The notes: generated by a model from the letters alone, not told the origin. A stretch of DNA of 64,000 nt from Dysgonomonas sp. 25 (GCF_010501075.1 NZ_QVMN01000003.1:138292-202291), one strand, 5' to 3'; shown: positions 1 through 10,527, numbered from the stretch's first letter. A program made the numbers and translations.

Positions 1-61
1 ATTGGAAACGAATAATAGGATTTTATGTATATATTTGAGAAAATATAAATTGCTATTTCTA

Positions 62-763
62 ATGAAAATAAAGTATTTTTTACTACTTATCTTAATGTTC
101 TTATTTTATTTGAGAGTAAATGCCCAAGACTATAACGAAACAAGTACACATATTTTCTGGCAAGAGGATAAATTGCTAACAGAAAAAGATTTTCAGGGAA
201 ATGGTAGTGCTTATGATAAGAGTAGGCTTTATTGTGATTCTTTGGATATGTGCTGTGTGGCTTTTATTGGAGTTTATGCAGTTCTTGATATACCTAAAAC
301 GGAAAAAGACAGGGGACGGTTGTTGGAGAAAGCTTATTTTGTGCCAATGTTTGAAAAACCAACCTCATATATATTATCCGAAAATGACTCCCTGTATATA
401 AAAAAGCAACAGATTGTTTTTGATATATATGAATTGTCAGCAAGACATGCACGAATGCAACTTGAGGAATATCAGAAAAAGATGGGAAGCCCATACGGGA
501 CAATATCCATTATGTTCAGTACAGTAAGTAATGATACTAAAAAGTATAGAGACAAACTTGTTAAAGAATACACGAATGATGTCTATTTGCAAAAAAAAGA
601 AAATGCCTACTATATATGGCGTTCGTTTATAGATGAAAAACTTGAAGAATTAAAGCAATATGCTACAACAACAGAAGATCGTCTTCGAGCTTGCACCCAA
701 AAGCCAATAGATAAAAAATATATTTCTCCCGATACTATAATTGGTAACTTATCTAACGATTAA
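62..763 (+). CDS. secreted DUF922-like protein with degenerate metal site
   Basis: A 233-residue protein with a clear type I signal peptide ending near VNAQ. I chose the ATG at 62 because it opens this signal peptide; the frame stays open upstream but adds only a basic tail. The segment LLTEKDFQG resembles the LTWxDFxG motif at the start of DUF922 (predicted secreted Zn-protease) proteins. Further on, the stretch IVFDIYELSARHARMQLEE matches the family's HFDIxExxAR helix. The preceding HExxH-type residues are missing: the protein reads KKQQIVF where a typical member reads HEQxHF. The fold is therefore probably kept while metalloprotease activity is probably lost. Family assignment is by motif memory only. 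No partner gene is apparent; the next gene is also unrecognised. Confidence 0.6.
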   Translation: MKIKYFLLLILMFLFYLRVNAQDYNETSTHIFWQEDKLLTEKDFQGNGSAYDKSRLYCDSLDMCCVAFIGVYAVLDIPKTEKDRGRLLEKAYFVPMFEKPTSYILSENDSLYIKKQQIVFDIYELSARHARMQLEEYQKKMGSPYGTISIMFSTVSNDTKKYRDKLVKEYTNDVYLQKKENAYYIWRSFIDEKLEELKQYATTTEDRLRACTQKPIDKKYISPDTIIGNLSND

Positions 764-928
764 AAATTAATTTATTGAACTATCCGACCTCCTGATATAA
801 ACCAAAAAAAGAATCAACTACTTCTTTCTGTATTAAATACTCTATCGAATTATCGAACGGTTTTATTGAGGAATTAGGAGAAAGAATTGTAATTTTTGTA
901 TATATCTAAATTCAAGAATAATTATTAT

Positions 929-1363
929 ATGAAACTGCTGAAGGATTTTCGCCGATTTGGTAGATATATTGAAAGCTCAAGTAAGCAAGAGCATATTGAT
1001 AACTCTTTGCCAATAAAAATTGCAGGATGGTTCTGTGAATTGGAGAATGCTTTCTCATCACTATATTTGAAAGATGATGCTCTACACTTTTCATTCAATG
1101 AAACAAATATTATTATTGATTCAGATGTCACTGTAAAGCTTTCAACACCAACGCTTATAAACTCGACTTCATCTTTGGCATTGTACGAAAAACAATTTAT
1201 GCTTTACGAAAGGGAAAAATTATTGTTATCGTTTAAATATACAATTGATGAATTTTATCAAATTACAATGGAGGAAGAAGAGGATTTCGATTGGGGATTA
1301 TTCGTGTCAAATATTATAAATGTGCCTAAAAGAAAAAAACAAATATTGGAATTTCTAAAATAG
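929..1363 (+). CDS. hypothetical protein, 144 residues
   Basis: Not recognised. The protein is acidic toward the C-terminus (EEEED near residue 117) with a basic last segment, and has no signal peptide or membrane helix, so it is probably cytoplasmic. A TTG at 896 would add 11 residues, but the ATG at 929 is preferred because a promoter-like sequence (ATTG, about 21 bp, TAATTTTTG) lies at 866-900 and would place the transcript start after the TTG. It has low GC and a tryptophan/acidic composition reminiscent of small immunity-type proteins, but nothing in the sequence proves that role. Confidence 0.6.
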   Translation: MKLLKDFRRFGRYIESSSKQEHIDNSLPIKIAGWFCELENAFSSLYLKDDALHFSFNETNIIIDSDVTVKLSTPTLINSTSSLALYEKQFMLYEREKLLLSFKYTIDEFYQITMEEEEDFDWGLFVSNIINVPKRKKQILEFLK

Positions 1364-1397
1364 AACTCATTGACTGATAGTATACCCCCCCAGAAAA

Positions 1398-1424
1398 AAA
1401 GCAACCGGCTATACCGATTGCTTT
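1398..1424 (-). terminator. intrinsic terminator of the DUF6506 gene
   Basis: An inverted repeat (AAAGCAA-C/T-CGG arms with a CTATA loop) is followed on the minus strand by a run of seven T. It lies 25 bp past the stop codon of the DUF6506 gene. Confidence 0.75.
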
Positions 1425-1449
1425 CCTTTATTAGCATGAATGTCGCGTC

Positions 1450-1752
1450 CTAAAATAGTTTGTCTCCGCTTTGATGATTAAAAGCCGGATGAAAGTCGAA
1501 CCGGACTACTCCTACGATTGCTTTGTTGCCAACAGCTTTAGCAATACGTGCAGTGCCCTCGTTGCCGAAACCTGCACATAGTTCTATTGCAGTAACTCCC
1601 TCTGATACCAGTTTGAGGGCTATTTCCTCGGCTTGATTGTAATCTACCACTCCCACTATAGAGAGTTTGATTACCGGGGAATCTATAAATGCGTGATGCT
1701 TTGCGGGATCATTTTCCGGAGCAATGTAGATAAATGCAGCTTTTGTTGCCAT
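1450..1752 (-). CDS. DUF6506 family protein
   Basis: A 100-residue protein matching the small DUF6506 family: an N-terminal AAFIYIAP strand, then a central VGVVDYNQAEEIALKLVSEGV segment split across two elements, an IELCAGFG motif and a final VGVVRFD strand. The ATG at 1752 is chosen because the upstream extension would translate through the tRNA terminator palindrome. It has no signal peptide and is cytoplasmic. Biochemical function is unknown for the family. It is a single gene with its own terminator, downstream of the initiator tRNA on the same strand. Confidence 0.8.
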   Translation of the reverse strand: MATKAAFIYIAPENDPAKHHAFIDSPVIKLSIVGVVDYNQAEEIALKLVSEGVTAIELCAGFGNEGTARIAKAVGNKAIVGVVRFDFHPAFNHQSGDKLF

Positions 1753-1796
1753 AATGATTGATAATTTTAATAATGTTATTAAATCTCTTAAAAACA

Positions 1797-1828
1797 AAAA
1801 AAGCAATTGAATATTCAATTGCTTTTTT
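1797..1828 (-). terminator. palindromic terminator after tRNA-fMet
   Basis: A perfect inverted repeat centred on GCAATTGAATATTCAATTGC, flanked by six A on one side and six T on the other, so it can terminate in both directions. It begins 5 bp beyond the 3' end of the tRNA. Confidence 0.8.
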
Positions 1829-1833
1829 CTGTG

Positions 1834-1905
1834 TTGCGGAGACCGGATTCGAACCGATGACCTCCAGGTTATGAGCCTGGCGAGCTACCACTGCTCCACC
1901 CCGCG
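1834..1905 (-). tRNA. initiator tRNA-Met (CAT)
   Basis: A 72-nt cloverleaf with anticodon CAT in loop CTCATAA, T-loop GGTTCGAATCC and acceptor CGCGGGG/CTCCGCA. Two initiator hallmarks are visible: an unpaired C1-A72 at the end of the acceptor stem and an A11-T24 pair in the D stem. The anticodon stem is CCAGG/CCTGG, so only two of the usual three G-C pairs next to the loop are present; pair 29-41 is A-T. CCA is not encoded. Its promoter and terminator are both visible. Confidence 0.93.
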
Positions 1906-1916
1906 ATATTGTGACA

Positions 1917-1947
1917 CAAAAGTACGATAATTTCGCGTGAAAACAAA
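1917..1947 (-). promoter_or_regulatory. promoter of tRNA-fMet
   Basis: On the minus strand TTTG (1947-1944), a 19-bp spacer and TACTTTTG (1924-1917) match the Bacteroidetes housekeeping promoter TTTG-N19-TAnnTTTG exactly. The box ends 11 bp before the mature tRNA 5' end. Confidence 0.85.
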
Positions 1948-2011
1948 ATAATTTACACTTTTATTTCTAAAGAAAAGTTTGTTGGCTGGTTGATAGGATG
2001 ATAGGAGGGAG

Positions 2012-3568
2012 TTACCAAGTGTAATTAATCCCGAAACGGAAATTTTCGTTGTATTGTAAGTATCCCGCTTTGCCTTTTTTGTTTGCTTCATCGTTGTAGC
2101 GGAGATATACAGATGCTGTAAAGCCCAAATAGCGGTTCAGTTCAAATGTGAACTTGTTTTCATTCTCTATCAATACTTTCTTGTAGCTGGTAAAGAATCT
2201 GAAACGCCCATTATATACCATGTACCTGTTAAACCGCCAATCCATGTTTGCTTTGATATCCGAACCGATATCTAATTTGGCGAGTTTCTTTTTATTCATA
2301 GGTACTTTCACCCCTGGCGCAATTTCTATCTCGATGTTTTCCTCTTTCATACCATAACCGGTAGATCCGTTGATTACGGATACATCGCTTATGTACCTGT
2401 ATTTTAAGGATAAAGGGGATAAATCGATTGATAATTTCCAGTTTTTGTACTTATCCGATTTTGATTGATGTTTGGCTTCGTAGTTCATACCAACACCAAA
2501 AGTAATATCCAAAGGAGCAAGGAAAGACCTCAATTTATCTTTCGAATTTATTTTGAATCCGGATAAGAGAGGAGTTGCAATTTCGAGGTTCGAGGAATAC
2601 GACCATTTCTTATAAGCTTCTAAGCCGAAAACGCTATATGCTTTTATATAATCGTTTGTTATATTGATACTATGTTCCTTGTCTGCTGGGTTTTGTTCCA
2701 GTTCTAATCGCCACTCAAACGAGTTGTTCCACTTGATTTTATTCTTTTTGTAATCCAGTGTTATCTTATGATCGCTTAAGATGCTATATTTGCTATCTCC
2801 ACCCGATTCCCAGTTGCTCGATATTTTGCTCTGAGTGAATTTCAGTTCGTGTCTTCCCGTAAACTTCCAATGCGATTTCTTTATTCTCAGCGGATCCAAC
2901 GCCGGAGCACTGATTCCGATGGGATCTTCCGTCGCTAATAAATCATCGAAAATGCTGGACCTTTTGATGTTTTGCTCTTTCAGTACAGGGTTTTTATCGA
3001 AAACCAAGCCGTTATAATTTATGCTTGTCGGATTACTCACATAGTAGGAACGCCTTAATGCTTTCGCTTGCTTTACTTGTTCTATTTCGGGAGAAAATGT
3101 ACTGTCGGGAGCTATCAACCGGTATGTAGATGAGTAATCCGCCGGGTTCACGTATGATGAATCGGCCGAAAGAAAACTGAGTTTCTCCGGTAACAACCGT
3201 CCGTCGAAAATGACAGGCAGATAGGCCGGATTCAATATAACCGTATCGTTGAAGCTGATATGATCGTCAAAAGGCGTCCACTCATCCCGCGGCACATTTA
3301 GCAATCCTTTTTCGTTCCGGTTTAATTGGTATATCGGTTGGTTAGACAGTTCGTTGAGGTATGTGTCGAGCATTTGCCTGAATGCTCGTCCGCCGATAGT
3401 GTCGATGCGTGTTACTTCCTGAACCTTTTTGTTGATATCGGTAATCTCATTCAGCAGGCTATCTTTTTGTATTGGGGGTGAATCATTTCTTGTATTTTGC
3501 CCCATCAAGGGAAAATACATAAAAAAAAGACCCGATATTAAAAAAATAATACTGTATAATTTCCTCAT
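2012..3568 (-). CDS. DUF3078 outer-membrane beta-barrel protein
   Basis: A 518-residue protein with a signal peptide (ending near PLMGQ), a coiled polar N-terminal part up to about residue 220, then a C-terminal barrel-like region with alternating aromatic and polar strands. The motif SKISSNWESGGDSKYS near residue 250 is typical of DUF3078. The protein ends in an aromatic-rich strand with terminal tryptophan (FGINYTW), as expected for BAM-dependent outer-membrane barrels. Its substrate is unknown. It is a single gene with a -7 box upstream at 3620. Confidence 0.82.
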   Translation of the reverse strand: MRKLYSIIFLISGLFFMYFPLMGQNTRNDSPPIQKDSLLNEITDINKKVQEVTRIDTIGGRAFRQMLDTYLNELSNQPIYQLNRNEKGLLNVPRDEWTPFDDHISFNDTVILNPAYLPVIFDGRLLPEKLSFLSADSSYVNPADYSSTYRLIAPDSTFSPEIEQVKQAKALRRSYYVSNPTSINYNGLVFDKNPVLKEQNIKRSSIFDDLLATEDPIGISAPALDPLRIKKSHWKFTGRHELKFTQSKISSNWESGGDSKYSILSDHKITLDYKKNKIKWNNSFEWRLELEQNPADKEHSINITNDYIKAYSVFGLEAYKKWSYSSNLEIATPLLSGFKINSKDKLRSFLAPLDITFGVGMNYEAKHQSKSDKYKNWKLSIDLSPLSLKYRYISDVSVINGSTGYGMKEENIEIEIAPGVKVPMNKKKLAKLDIGSDIKANMDWRFNRYMVYNGRFRFFTSYKKVLIENENKFTFELNRYLGFTASVYLRYNDEANKKGKAGYLQYNENFRFGINYTW

Positions 3569-3619
3569 TATCTATATTTCGTTTACCGAAAAAGAACAGA
3601 CTACCATAACTCGAGTGTA

Positions 3620-3627
3620 CAAAAGTA
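3620..3627 (-). promoter_or_regulatory. -7 box for the DUF3078 gene
   Basis: TACTTTTG on the minus strand matches TAnnTTTG, 52 bp upstream of the start codon. No good -33 element is present. Confidence 0.5.
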
Positions 3628-3910
3628 ATAATTAATCTCTTTATATCTAAATTTAATAAATCCTTAAATGATAAAATATTATAAATTCTTGCATATATCT
3701 TACTTCCTTGTATATAGATAAACAGGGTGAATCTTACATCTTTCGCAAATTATCTCTTTCTTTATAGCTTTGCAATTTAAGGGTAAGTGAGTAAACGGCA
3801 TTATACACATTAGCTAATTAGCAAATTAATTGAATAACTTTATCTATACAGGGAGAAGTAATACAGTTAACAGCGAGCAGTTAACAGATAACTGTAAGCT
3901 GTTTCCCTAT

Positions 3911-4268
3911 GTTCTTTACTTTGTGCCCTTGGTGGTTTAGTAATAAAAAAATGACAAGACAAAAAACACTGTATCGCGTCAAATCTGTCAAGAGTGTCAA
4001 GTTTTAACTAAAATTCGATTGATAATCAGTGAAATAAGGTTTTTGACATAACTTGACAGCGATATCAGTCTTGTAAAGAAACGTTTTCTGCCCTTGGTGT
4101 GGAATTTTTGAGCCCTTCGTGCTTAAAATAAAAAAATGCATTTCATAGAAAAATGTGTATTGTAAAGTTTTTTGATGTTTAAGTTGCTTATTAACAGGAG
4201 TACATGTGCTTGACAAGAGTGGCAGGTTTAATACAATAAATTGACACGGATGTCCCGTTTTTAGAGAG
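3911..4268 (+). repeat. two tandem copies of a dispersed non-coding repeat
   Basis: The 779-base gap 3569-4347 holds no convincing gene. It contains a unit starting with TTTGTGCCCTTGGTGGTTTA at 3920 and a second starting near 4086 (CCCTTGGTGTGG, then CCCTTCGTGCTTAAAATAA). The second unit (4136-4268) aligns over about 130 bases with 16756-16890: ATTTCAT, GTATTGTAAAGTTTTTT, GGCAGGTTTAATACAATA and a terminal small hairpin. It ends 80 bp before the next start codon. A further copy lies at 34985-35190. The 70-residue minus frame here has no protein character. Confidence 0.55.
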
Positions 4269-4275
4269 CGTTTTG

Positions 4276-4306
4276 CTTGATTGTTCGGGAAATGGTTGTA
4301 ATTTTG
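4276..4306 (+). promoter_or_regulatory. promoter of the nucleotidyltransferase gene
   Basis: CTTG (4276-4279), 19 bp and TAATTTTG (4299-4306) fit the TTTG-N19-TAnnTTTG pattern with one mismatch. The box is 42 bp upstream of the ATG. Confidence 0.6.
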
Positions 4307-4347
4307 TGCATCTTAAATTAATTAAACCTCTTAAAAAAATAAAATAG

Positions 4348-5256
4348 ATGAAACCAACACTCTTTATTCTTGCTGCCGGAATGGGTAGCCGCTATGGATC
4401 ACTCAAACAACTCGACGGCGTAGGCCCGAATGGCGAAACAATTATGGACTATTCCGTTTATGACGCTGTGCGTGCCGGATTCGGAAAACTGGTATTTGTT
4501 ATCCGCCGTACGTTCGAGAACGATTTTCGCGAAAAAATCATCTCCAAGTACGAAAACCATATTCCCGTGGAACTTGTATTTCAGGAATTGAACACACTAC
4601 CCGAAGGTTTTACCCTGAATCCCGAGCGCGAAAAGCCATGGGGAACCAACCATGCCGTGATGATGGGGCATAGTGTTATCAATGAGCCGTTTGCGGTAAT
4701 CAATGCCGACGACTTCTACGGACGCGAGAGCTTTGCGATATTAGCGAAAAAGTTGCAGGAACTCGATGGAAAAACAGGACATTATTGCATGGTAGGATAC
4801 CGTTTGAGCAATACCTTATCAGAAAGCGGCGCAGTAGCCCGCGGAGTTTGCGAGACCGACAGCAACGGTTATCTGACCAGTGTGGTAGAGCGCACGCATA
4901 TCGAGCGTGTAGACGGCGTTATCAAATATAAGGATGCTGAAAATTATTGGTATGATTTAGCGGAAAATACTCCCGTATCGATGAATATGTGGGGATTGAC
5001 ACCTGATTATTTCGAGCATTCGCACAAATATTTCGTGAAGTTCCTTGAAGAAAATATCAATAACAACAAAGCCGAATTCTTTATTCCGCTGATGATAGAA
5101 CACCTTATTTCGACGAAAGAGGCCGACGTAAAAGTCCTCGATACACCATCCAAATGGTTCGGCGTGACTTATGCCGAAGACCGTCCGTCGGTGGTGGATA
5201 AATTGAAGAAATTGGTCGAAACAGGAGAATATCCGTCGCCGCTGTGGAAAAACTGA
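4348..5256 (+). CDS. sugar nucleotidyltransferase family protein
   Basis: A 302-residue cytoplasmic protein of the NTP_transferase type. The N-terminal LAAGMGSRYG loop is the signature that binds the nucleotide triphosphate, followed by a lysine in LKQLDGVG and an INADDFYG segment that would coordinate metal. It probably transfers a nucleotidyl group to a sugar phosphate, but the sugar cannot be read from the sequence. It has its own promoter and lies upstream of, and on the same strand as, aldolase. The aldolase has a separate -7 box. Confidence 0.82.
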   Translation: MKPTLFILAAGMGSRYGSLKQLDGVGPNGETIMDYSVYDAVRAGFGKLVFVIRRTFENDFREKIISKYENHIPVELVFQELNTLPEGFTLNPEREKPWGTNHAVMMGHSVINEPFAVINADDFYGRESFAILAKKLQELDGKTGHYCMVGYRLSNTLSESGAVARGVCETDSNGYLTSVVERTHIERVDGVIKYKDAENYWYDLAENTPVSMNMWGLTPDYFEHSHKYFVKFLEENINNNKAEFFIPLMIEHLISTKEADVKVLDTPSKWFGVTYAEDRPSVVDKLKKLVETGEYPSPLWKN

Positions 5257-5317
5257 TTTTATAGCTAATTTGTATAATATAATGATTTAGCAGACAGCTA
5301 ATCTCAGTTTATTTTTA

Positions 5318-5325
5318 TACTTTTG
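5318..5325 (+). promoter_or_regulatory. -7 box for fructose-bisphosphate aldolase
   Basis: TACTTTTG matches TAnnTTTG exactly, 50 bp upstream of the aldolase ATG. No clear -33 element is visible. Confidence 0.6.
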
Positions 5326-5375
5326 TAGCGAATAAATTTACTAAACCAGTAATAATAATTATAAACTCAAAAACA

Positions 5376-6374
5376 ATGGTAAATTACAAAGATTTGGGCT
5401 TGGTGAACACGCGAGATATGTTTGCTAAAGCTGTCAAAGGCGGATATGCAATTCCTGCGTTCAACTTCAACAACATGGAACAGTTGCAAGCTATTATTCA
5501 GGCTGCATCAGAAACAAAATCACCTGTAATTCTTCAGGTGTCGAAAGGTGCCCGTGAATATGCTAACGCTATCTTGTTGCGTTACATGGCTCAGGGAGCT
5601 GTTGAATATGCAAAAAGCCTCGGATGGGAAAAACCGCAAATCGTTCTTCACTTAGACCACGGTGATTCTTTCGAGACTTGTAAATCATGTATCGATGCAG
5701 GTTTCTCGTCTGTAATGATCGACGGTTCACACCTTCCATACGAAGAAAATATTGCACTTACAAAGAAAGTTGTTGACTACGCTCACCAATTCGATGTAAC
5801 TGTGGAAGGAGAACTTGGCGTATTGGCAGGTGTTGAAGATGACGTTGTTGCCGAACATCACACATATACACAACCGGAAGAAGTAGTAGACTTTGCTACT
5901 CGCACAGGTTGCGACTCATTGGCTATCTCTATCGGTACATCTCACGGAGCTAACAAGTTTACTCCAGCACAATGTACTAAAGATGCAAATGGTATGTTGG
6001 TTCCTCCGCCATTGCGTTTCGATATCCTCGAAGCTATCGAAAAAGAACTTCCAGGATTCCCTATCGTATTGCACGGAGCATCTTCAGTTCCACAGGAAGA
6101 AGTTGCAACAATCAACAAATACGGCGGTGCATTGAAAGATGCAATTGGTATTCCGGAAGATCAATTGCGCAGAGCTGCTAAATCGGCTGTATGCAAAATC
6201 AATATCGACTCAGATAGCCGTTTGGCGATGACAGCTGCTATCCGCGAAGTATTTGCTACTAAACCGGCAGAATTCGACCCACGTAAATACTTGGGCCCTG
6301 CTCGCGAAAATGCGAAAAAGCTATACAAACACAAAATTACAGATGTGTTAGGTAGCGAAGGTCAAGCGAAATAA
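5376..6374 (+). CDS. fba: class II fructose-bisphosphate aldolase
   Basis: A 332-residue zinc-dependent aldolase that splits fructose-1,6-bisphosphate to dihydroxyacetone phosphate and glyceraldehyde-3-phosphate in glycolysis. Visible signatures are PAFNFNNMEQ near the N-terminus, LHLDHGDS near residue 90 (zinc histidine and catalytic Asp), VEGELGVLAGVEDD, and a second zinc site in LHGASSVP near residue 230. Its size and the SDSRLAMTAAIREVF segment fit the long class II form common in Bacteroidetes. The codons are regular and the gene is probably well expressed. It is a single gene with a -7 box before it and an intrinsic terminator after it. Confidence 0.95.
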   Translation: MVNYKDLGLVNTRDMFAKAVKGGYAIPAFNFNNMEQLQAIIQAASETKSPVILQVSKGAREYANAILLRYMAQGAVEYAKSLGWEKPQIVLHLDHGDSFETCKSCIDAGFSSVMIDGSHLPYEENIALTKKVVDYAHQFDVTVEGELGVLAGVEDDVVAEHHTYTQPEEVVDFATRTGCDSLAISIGTSHGANKFTPAQCTKDANGMLVPPPLRFDILEAIEKELPGFPIVLHGASSVPQEEVATINKYGGALKDAIGIPEDQLRRAAKSAVCKINIDSDSRLAMTAAIREVFATKPAEFDPRKYLGPARENAKKLYKHKITDVLGSEGQAK

Positions 6375-6396
6375 TTTCAGCTCGATTATAAAAAGG

Positions 6397-6427
6397 AAAC
6401 CCTCAGTCCGAAAGGATTTGAGGGTTT
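6397..6427 (+). terminator. terminator of fba
   Basis: Arms AAACCCTCA and TGAGGGTTT with a purine-rich top, followed by TTATT, begin 23 bp after the aldolase stop codon. Confidence 0.75.
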
Positions 6428-6450
6428 TATTATGTTGATAAATAAATATG

Positions 6451-6828
6451 CTATGTTAGTTTATCGTATATATAATGGATTTTGTTGCCTTTTTTTGTCG
6501 CAATACCAATTGCTCCCATCCCATAATTGTAACTTAATATATATTCAATACTCTTATGTTGACAAAAAGTATTGAAATTGTCAAATGTATTCTTTAACTG
6601 TACAAAAGTTTTTTCTATATACTCCAGTTCAGATATAATTTGGGGTTTATTTAAATTTTCTAATTCAAGATATTTTGTATATGCTAAAACCACGAGAACA
6701 TCCTTTCCCGTAAAATTGAGAAACTTTTTCTTTTCTAACCTAAAAATGAGATTTTCGATTTGGAATGGATTGCCAGTCTCCAATATAGTAATTGCGTCTT
6801 TGATCCTATTTGGGCTTATGGTATTCAT
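6451..6828 (-). CDS. hypothetical protein, 125 residues
   Basis: Not recognised. It is an alpha-helical-looking cytoplasmic protein, rich in lysine, isoleucine and asparagine, with no signal peptide or membrane helix. Its C-terminus (YGMGAIGIATKKGNKIHYIYDKL) looks like a beta hairpin. It is the last gene on the minus strand after dapA and the small membrane peptide, 43 bp from the latter, so it may be the tail of that transcript. A plus-strand frame overlapping it (6572-6844) shows no protein character. Confidence 0.55.
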   Translation of the reverse strand: MNTISPNRIKDAITILETGNPFQIENLIFRLEKKKFLNFTGKDVLVVLAYTKYLELENLNKPQIISELEYIEKTFVQLKNTFDNFNTFCQHKSIEYILSYNYGMGAIGIATKKGNKIHYIYDKLT

Positions 6829-6871
6829 GAAAGTTCTTGAGTAAGTTCTTTTGCAACACCTTTTTACTGTA

Positions 6872-6988
6872 TTATAGATGATTTGACAAATGAAGCCCTA
6901 AGGCTATGACAAGGAGAACAGCAGAAATACTATTCCGTATAATCTTTCTTTTGCGTTCTTGTTTGATGAAATCTGATTCTTCTTTCAT
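6872..6988 (-). CDS. small single-pass membrane protein, 38 residues
   Basis: A short frame starting MKEESDFIKQERKRK, followed by the hydrophobic helix SISAVLLVIALGLHL and a TAA stop. The charged N-terminal half ending in KRKIIR, followed by one apolar helix, predicts an inner-membrane peptide with the N-terminus inside. The ATG at 6988 is only 11 bp after the dapA stop codon, so it is probably translated from the dapA transcript. Function is unknown. The case rests on position, composition and clean boundaries, not on homology. Confidence 0.55.
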   Translation of the reverse strand: MKEESDFIKQERKRKIIRNSISAVLLVIALGLHLSNHL

Positions 6989-6999
6989 AGCGAAAGGCT

Positions 7000-7893
7000 T
7001 TAACACTTAATATTCAAATCGATAAGTACCTCGCGGATTTTCTCGTAAGTAGTGATGCGGGTAGGCACAAGCGGCAGTCGCAGCTTGTTTTTGATATAGC
7101 CCATCATGCTCAACATACATTTCACGCCGGCCGGATTGCCATCCACAAAAAGCAGATTGAACAATTCGCTGAAACTGTGATGGATTGTCAGTGCACTTTG
7201 GTAATCACCCTCCAGTGCGAGGCGTGTCATACGGCTGAACTCTTTCGGGAAAGCGTTTCCAATCACCGAGATAACTCCGATAGCACCCAACGTAATCAAG
7301 GGGAATGTCACCCCATCGTCTCCGGAAATGACATCGAAATCCTCCGGTTTGCGCTTGATGATTTCGTCCATCTGCGTCATGTTGCCCGAAGCTTCTTTTA
7401 CGGCAATGATGTTTTTGAATTCGTTGGCAAGGCGGATAGTCGTATCGGCCGACATATTCACACCCGTGCGTCCCGGTACATTGTACAGGATGACAGGTAA
7501 TTCCGAAGCCTCGGCTATGGCCTTGTAATGCTGGTAGATACCTTCCTGCGAAGGCTTGTTATAGTAAGGGACGACAGACAATATACCATCTATCCCGTTG
7601 TAATCGTTCTTTTTGAGCTTTTCGACAATCGCCTTTGTATTGTTTCCGCCTTCACCTAAAATAATCGGGATTTGCCCGTTAACTTTGCTTACTACCAAAT
7701 CGATGATTTGATGTTTTTCATCCTCTGTCAGCGTAGGAGTTTCGGCGGTGGTTCCCAGAACGACAAGGTAATCCGTTCCGTTCTGCAATTGATAATCGAC
7801 AAGCGAAGACAAGGCATCGTAATCGACACTTTCGTCTTCCTTAAAAGGAGTTATCAGTGCAACCCCCATTCCCCGGAGATTTATTCTCGGCAT
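7000..7893 (-). CDS. dapA: 4-hydroxy-tetrahydrodipicolinate synthase
   Basis: A 297-residue TIM-barrel enzyme that condenses pyruvate with aspartate semialdehyde in lysine and diaminopimelate synthesis. Diagnostic sites are GTTAETPTL (residues 47-55), catalytic Tyr137 in LYNVPGRTG, Schiff-base Lys166 in AVKEASGNM, and SVVPYYNKPSQEG near 106-118. Its length is normal for the family. It lies 63 bp after the DUF6913 gene in a minus-strand cluster headed by ligA, with a small membrane protein gene 11 bp downstream. Confidence 0.95.
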   Translation of the reverse strand: MPRINLRGMGVALITPFKEDESVDYDALSSLVDYQLQNGTDYLVVLGTTAETPTLTEDEKHQIIDLVVSKVNGQIPIILGEGGNNTKAIVEKLKKNDYNGIDGILSVVPYYNKPSQEGIYQHYKAIAEASELPVILYNVPGRTGVNMSADTTIRLANEFKNIIAVKEASGNMTQMDEIIKRKPEDFDVISGDDGVTFPLITLGAIGVISVIGNAFPKEFSRMTRLALEGDYQSALTIHHSFSELFNLLFVDGNPAGVKCMLSMMGYIKNKLRLPLVPTRITTYEKIREVLIDLNIKC

Positions 7894-7956
7894 AAGTTTT
7901 CGTTAATAATATTTAGGTGCAGATGAATTTCAGTTGTCATCCGAGGAACAAAGTTA

Positions 7957-8484
7957 CTAATTATTTGTTCCCTTCCACATATTGTTCAGGTAAAATTTGA
8001 TCTGCGTAAACGTATCTTTCAGGTTCATTTCGTCATTTTTCAGCAGGACAAAATCATACAGCCTTTCCTCCGATTCCCTGATGCCTACACTAAATACGGC
8101 TTTGTTGTTGGCAAGCAGGTACTGCAACGGGTATTCGTTGTTGAGCGTGAGGTCTATCACCGTGTCGTATTGCTGGTTGCGGAAGACCGACAACAGTTCG
8201 TCGCTGATGCTGCCGAATGCCGATACATCCCTGCCCGTAATCGTCTGCAGCGGGAGCGATTGCCGTTGTGGCGCAACAGCCTTTTTGTCGGGGTTGTGCG
8301 TCCAGAGATATACGCTCTTTCCGGATTTGGAGAGATCCTTTACGATATGTTCAACTTCGTCCAGATTCTTATTTTCGAACAGGATCAGGATATTATTGAT
8401 ACTGTTGAAATCTAAAAAAACATGCTGGCGGTCATTCTTGTGGATTGCCGATTTTAGTTTTTTGTTCTGCAGATACTTAAACAT
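7957..8484 (-). CDS. DUF6913 family protein
   Basis: A 175-residue cytoplasmic protein seen in Bacteroidales beside ligA and dapA (recalled context). It begins with a lysine-rich helix, continues with ILILFENKNLDEVEHIVKDL, which looks like a strand-helix of an alpha/beta fold, and ends with VSVGI-type and NNMWKG segments. No catalytic motif is evident and its function is unknown. It starts 21 bp after the ligA stop codon, so it is co-transcribed with ligA. Confidence 0.7.
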   Translation of the reverse strand: MFKYLQNKKLKSAIHKNDRQHVFLDFNSINNILILFENKNLDEVEHIVKDLSKSGKSVYLWTHNPDKKAVAPQRQSLPLQTITGRDVSAFGSISDELLSVFRNQQYDTVIDLTLNNEYPLQYLLANNKAVFSVGIRESEERLYDFVLLKNDEMNLKDTFTQIKFYLNNMWKGTNN

Positions 8485-8505
8485 GGGCGTAAATTTGTTT
8501 GGTTG

Positions 8506-10527
<2,022 letters not shown>

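Noticed and set aside
4004-4216. 70-codon minus-strand frame in the 779-base gap
   Set aside because: It lies across two copies of the dispersed repeat and reads as low-complexity sequence.
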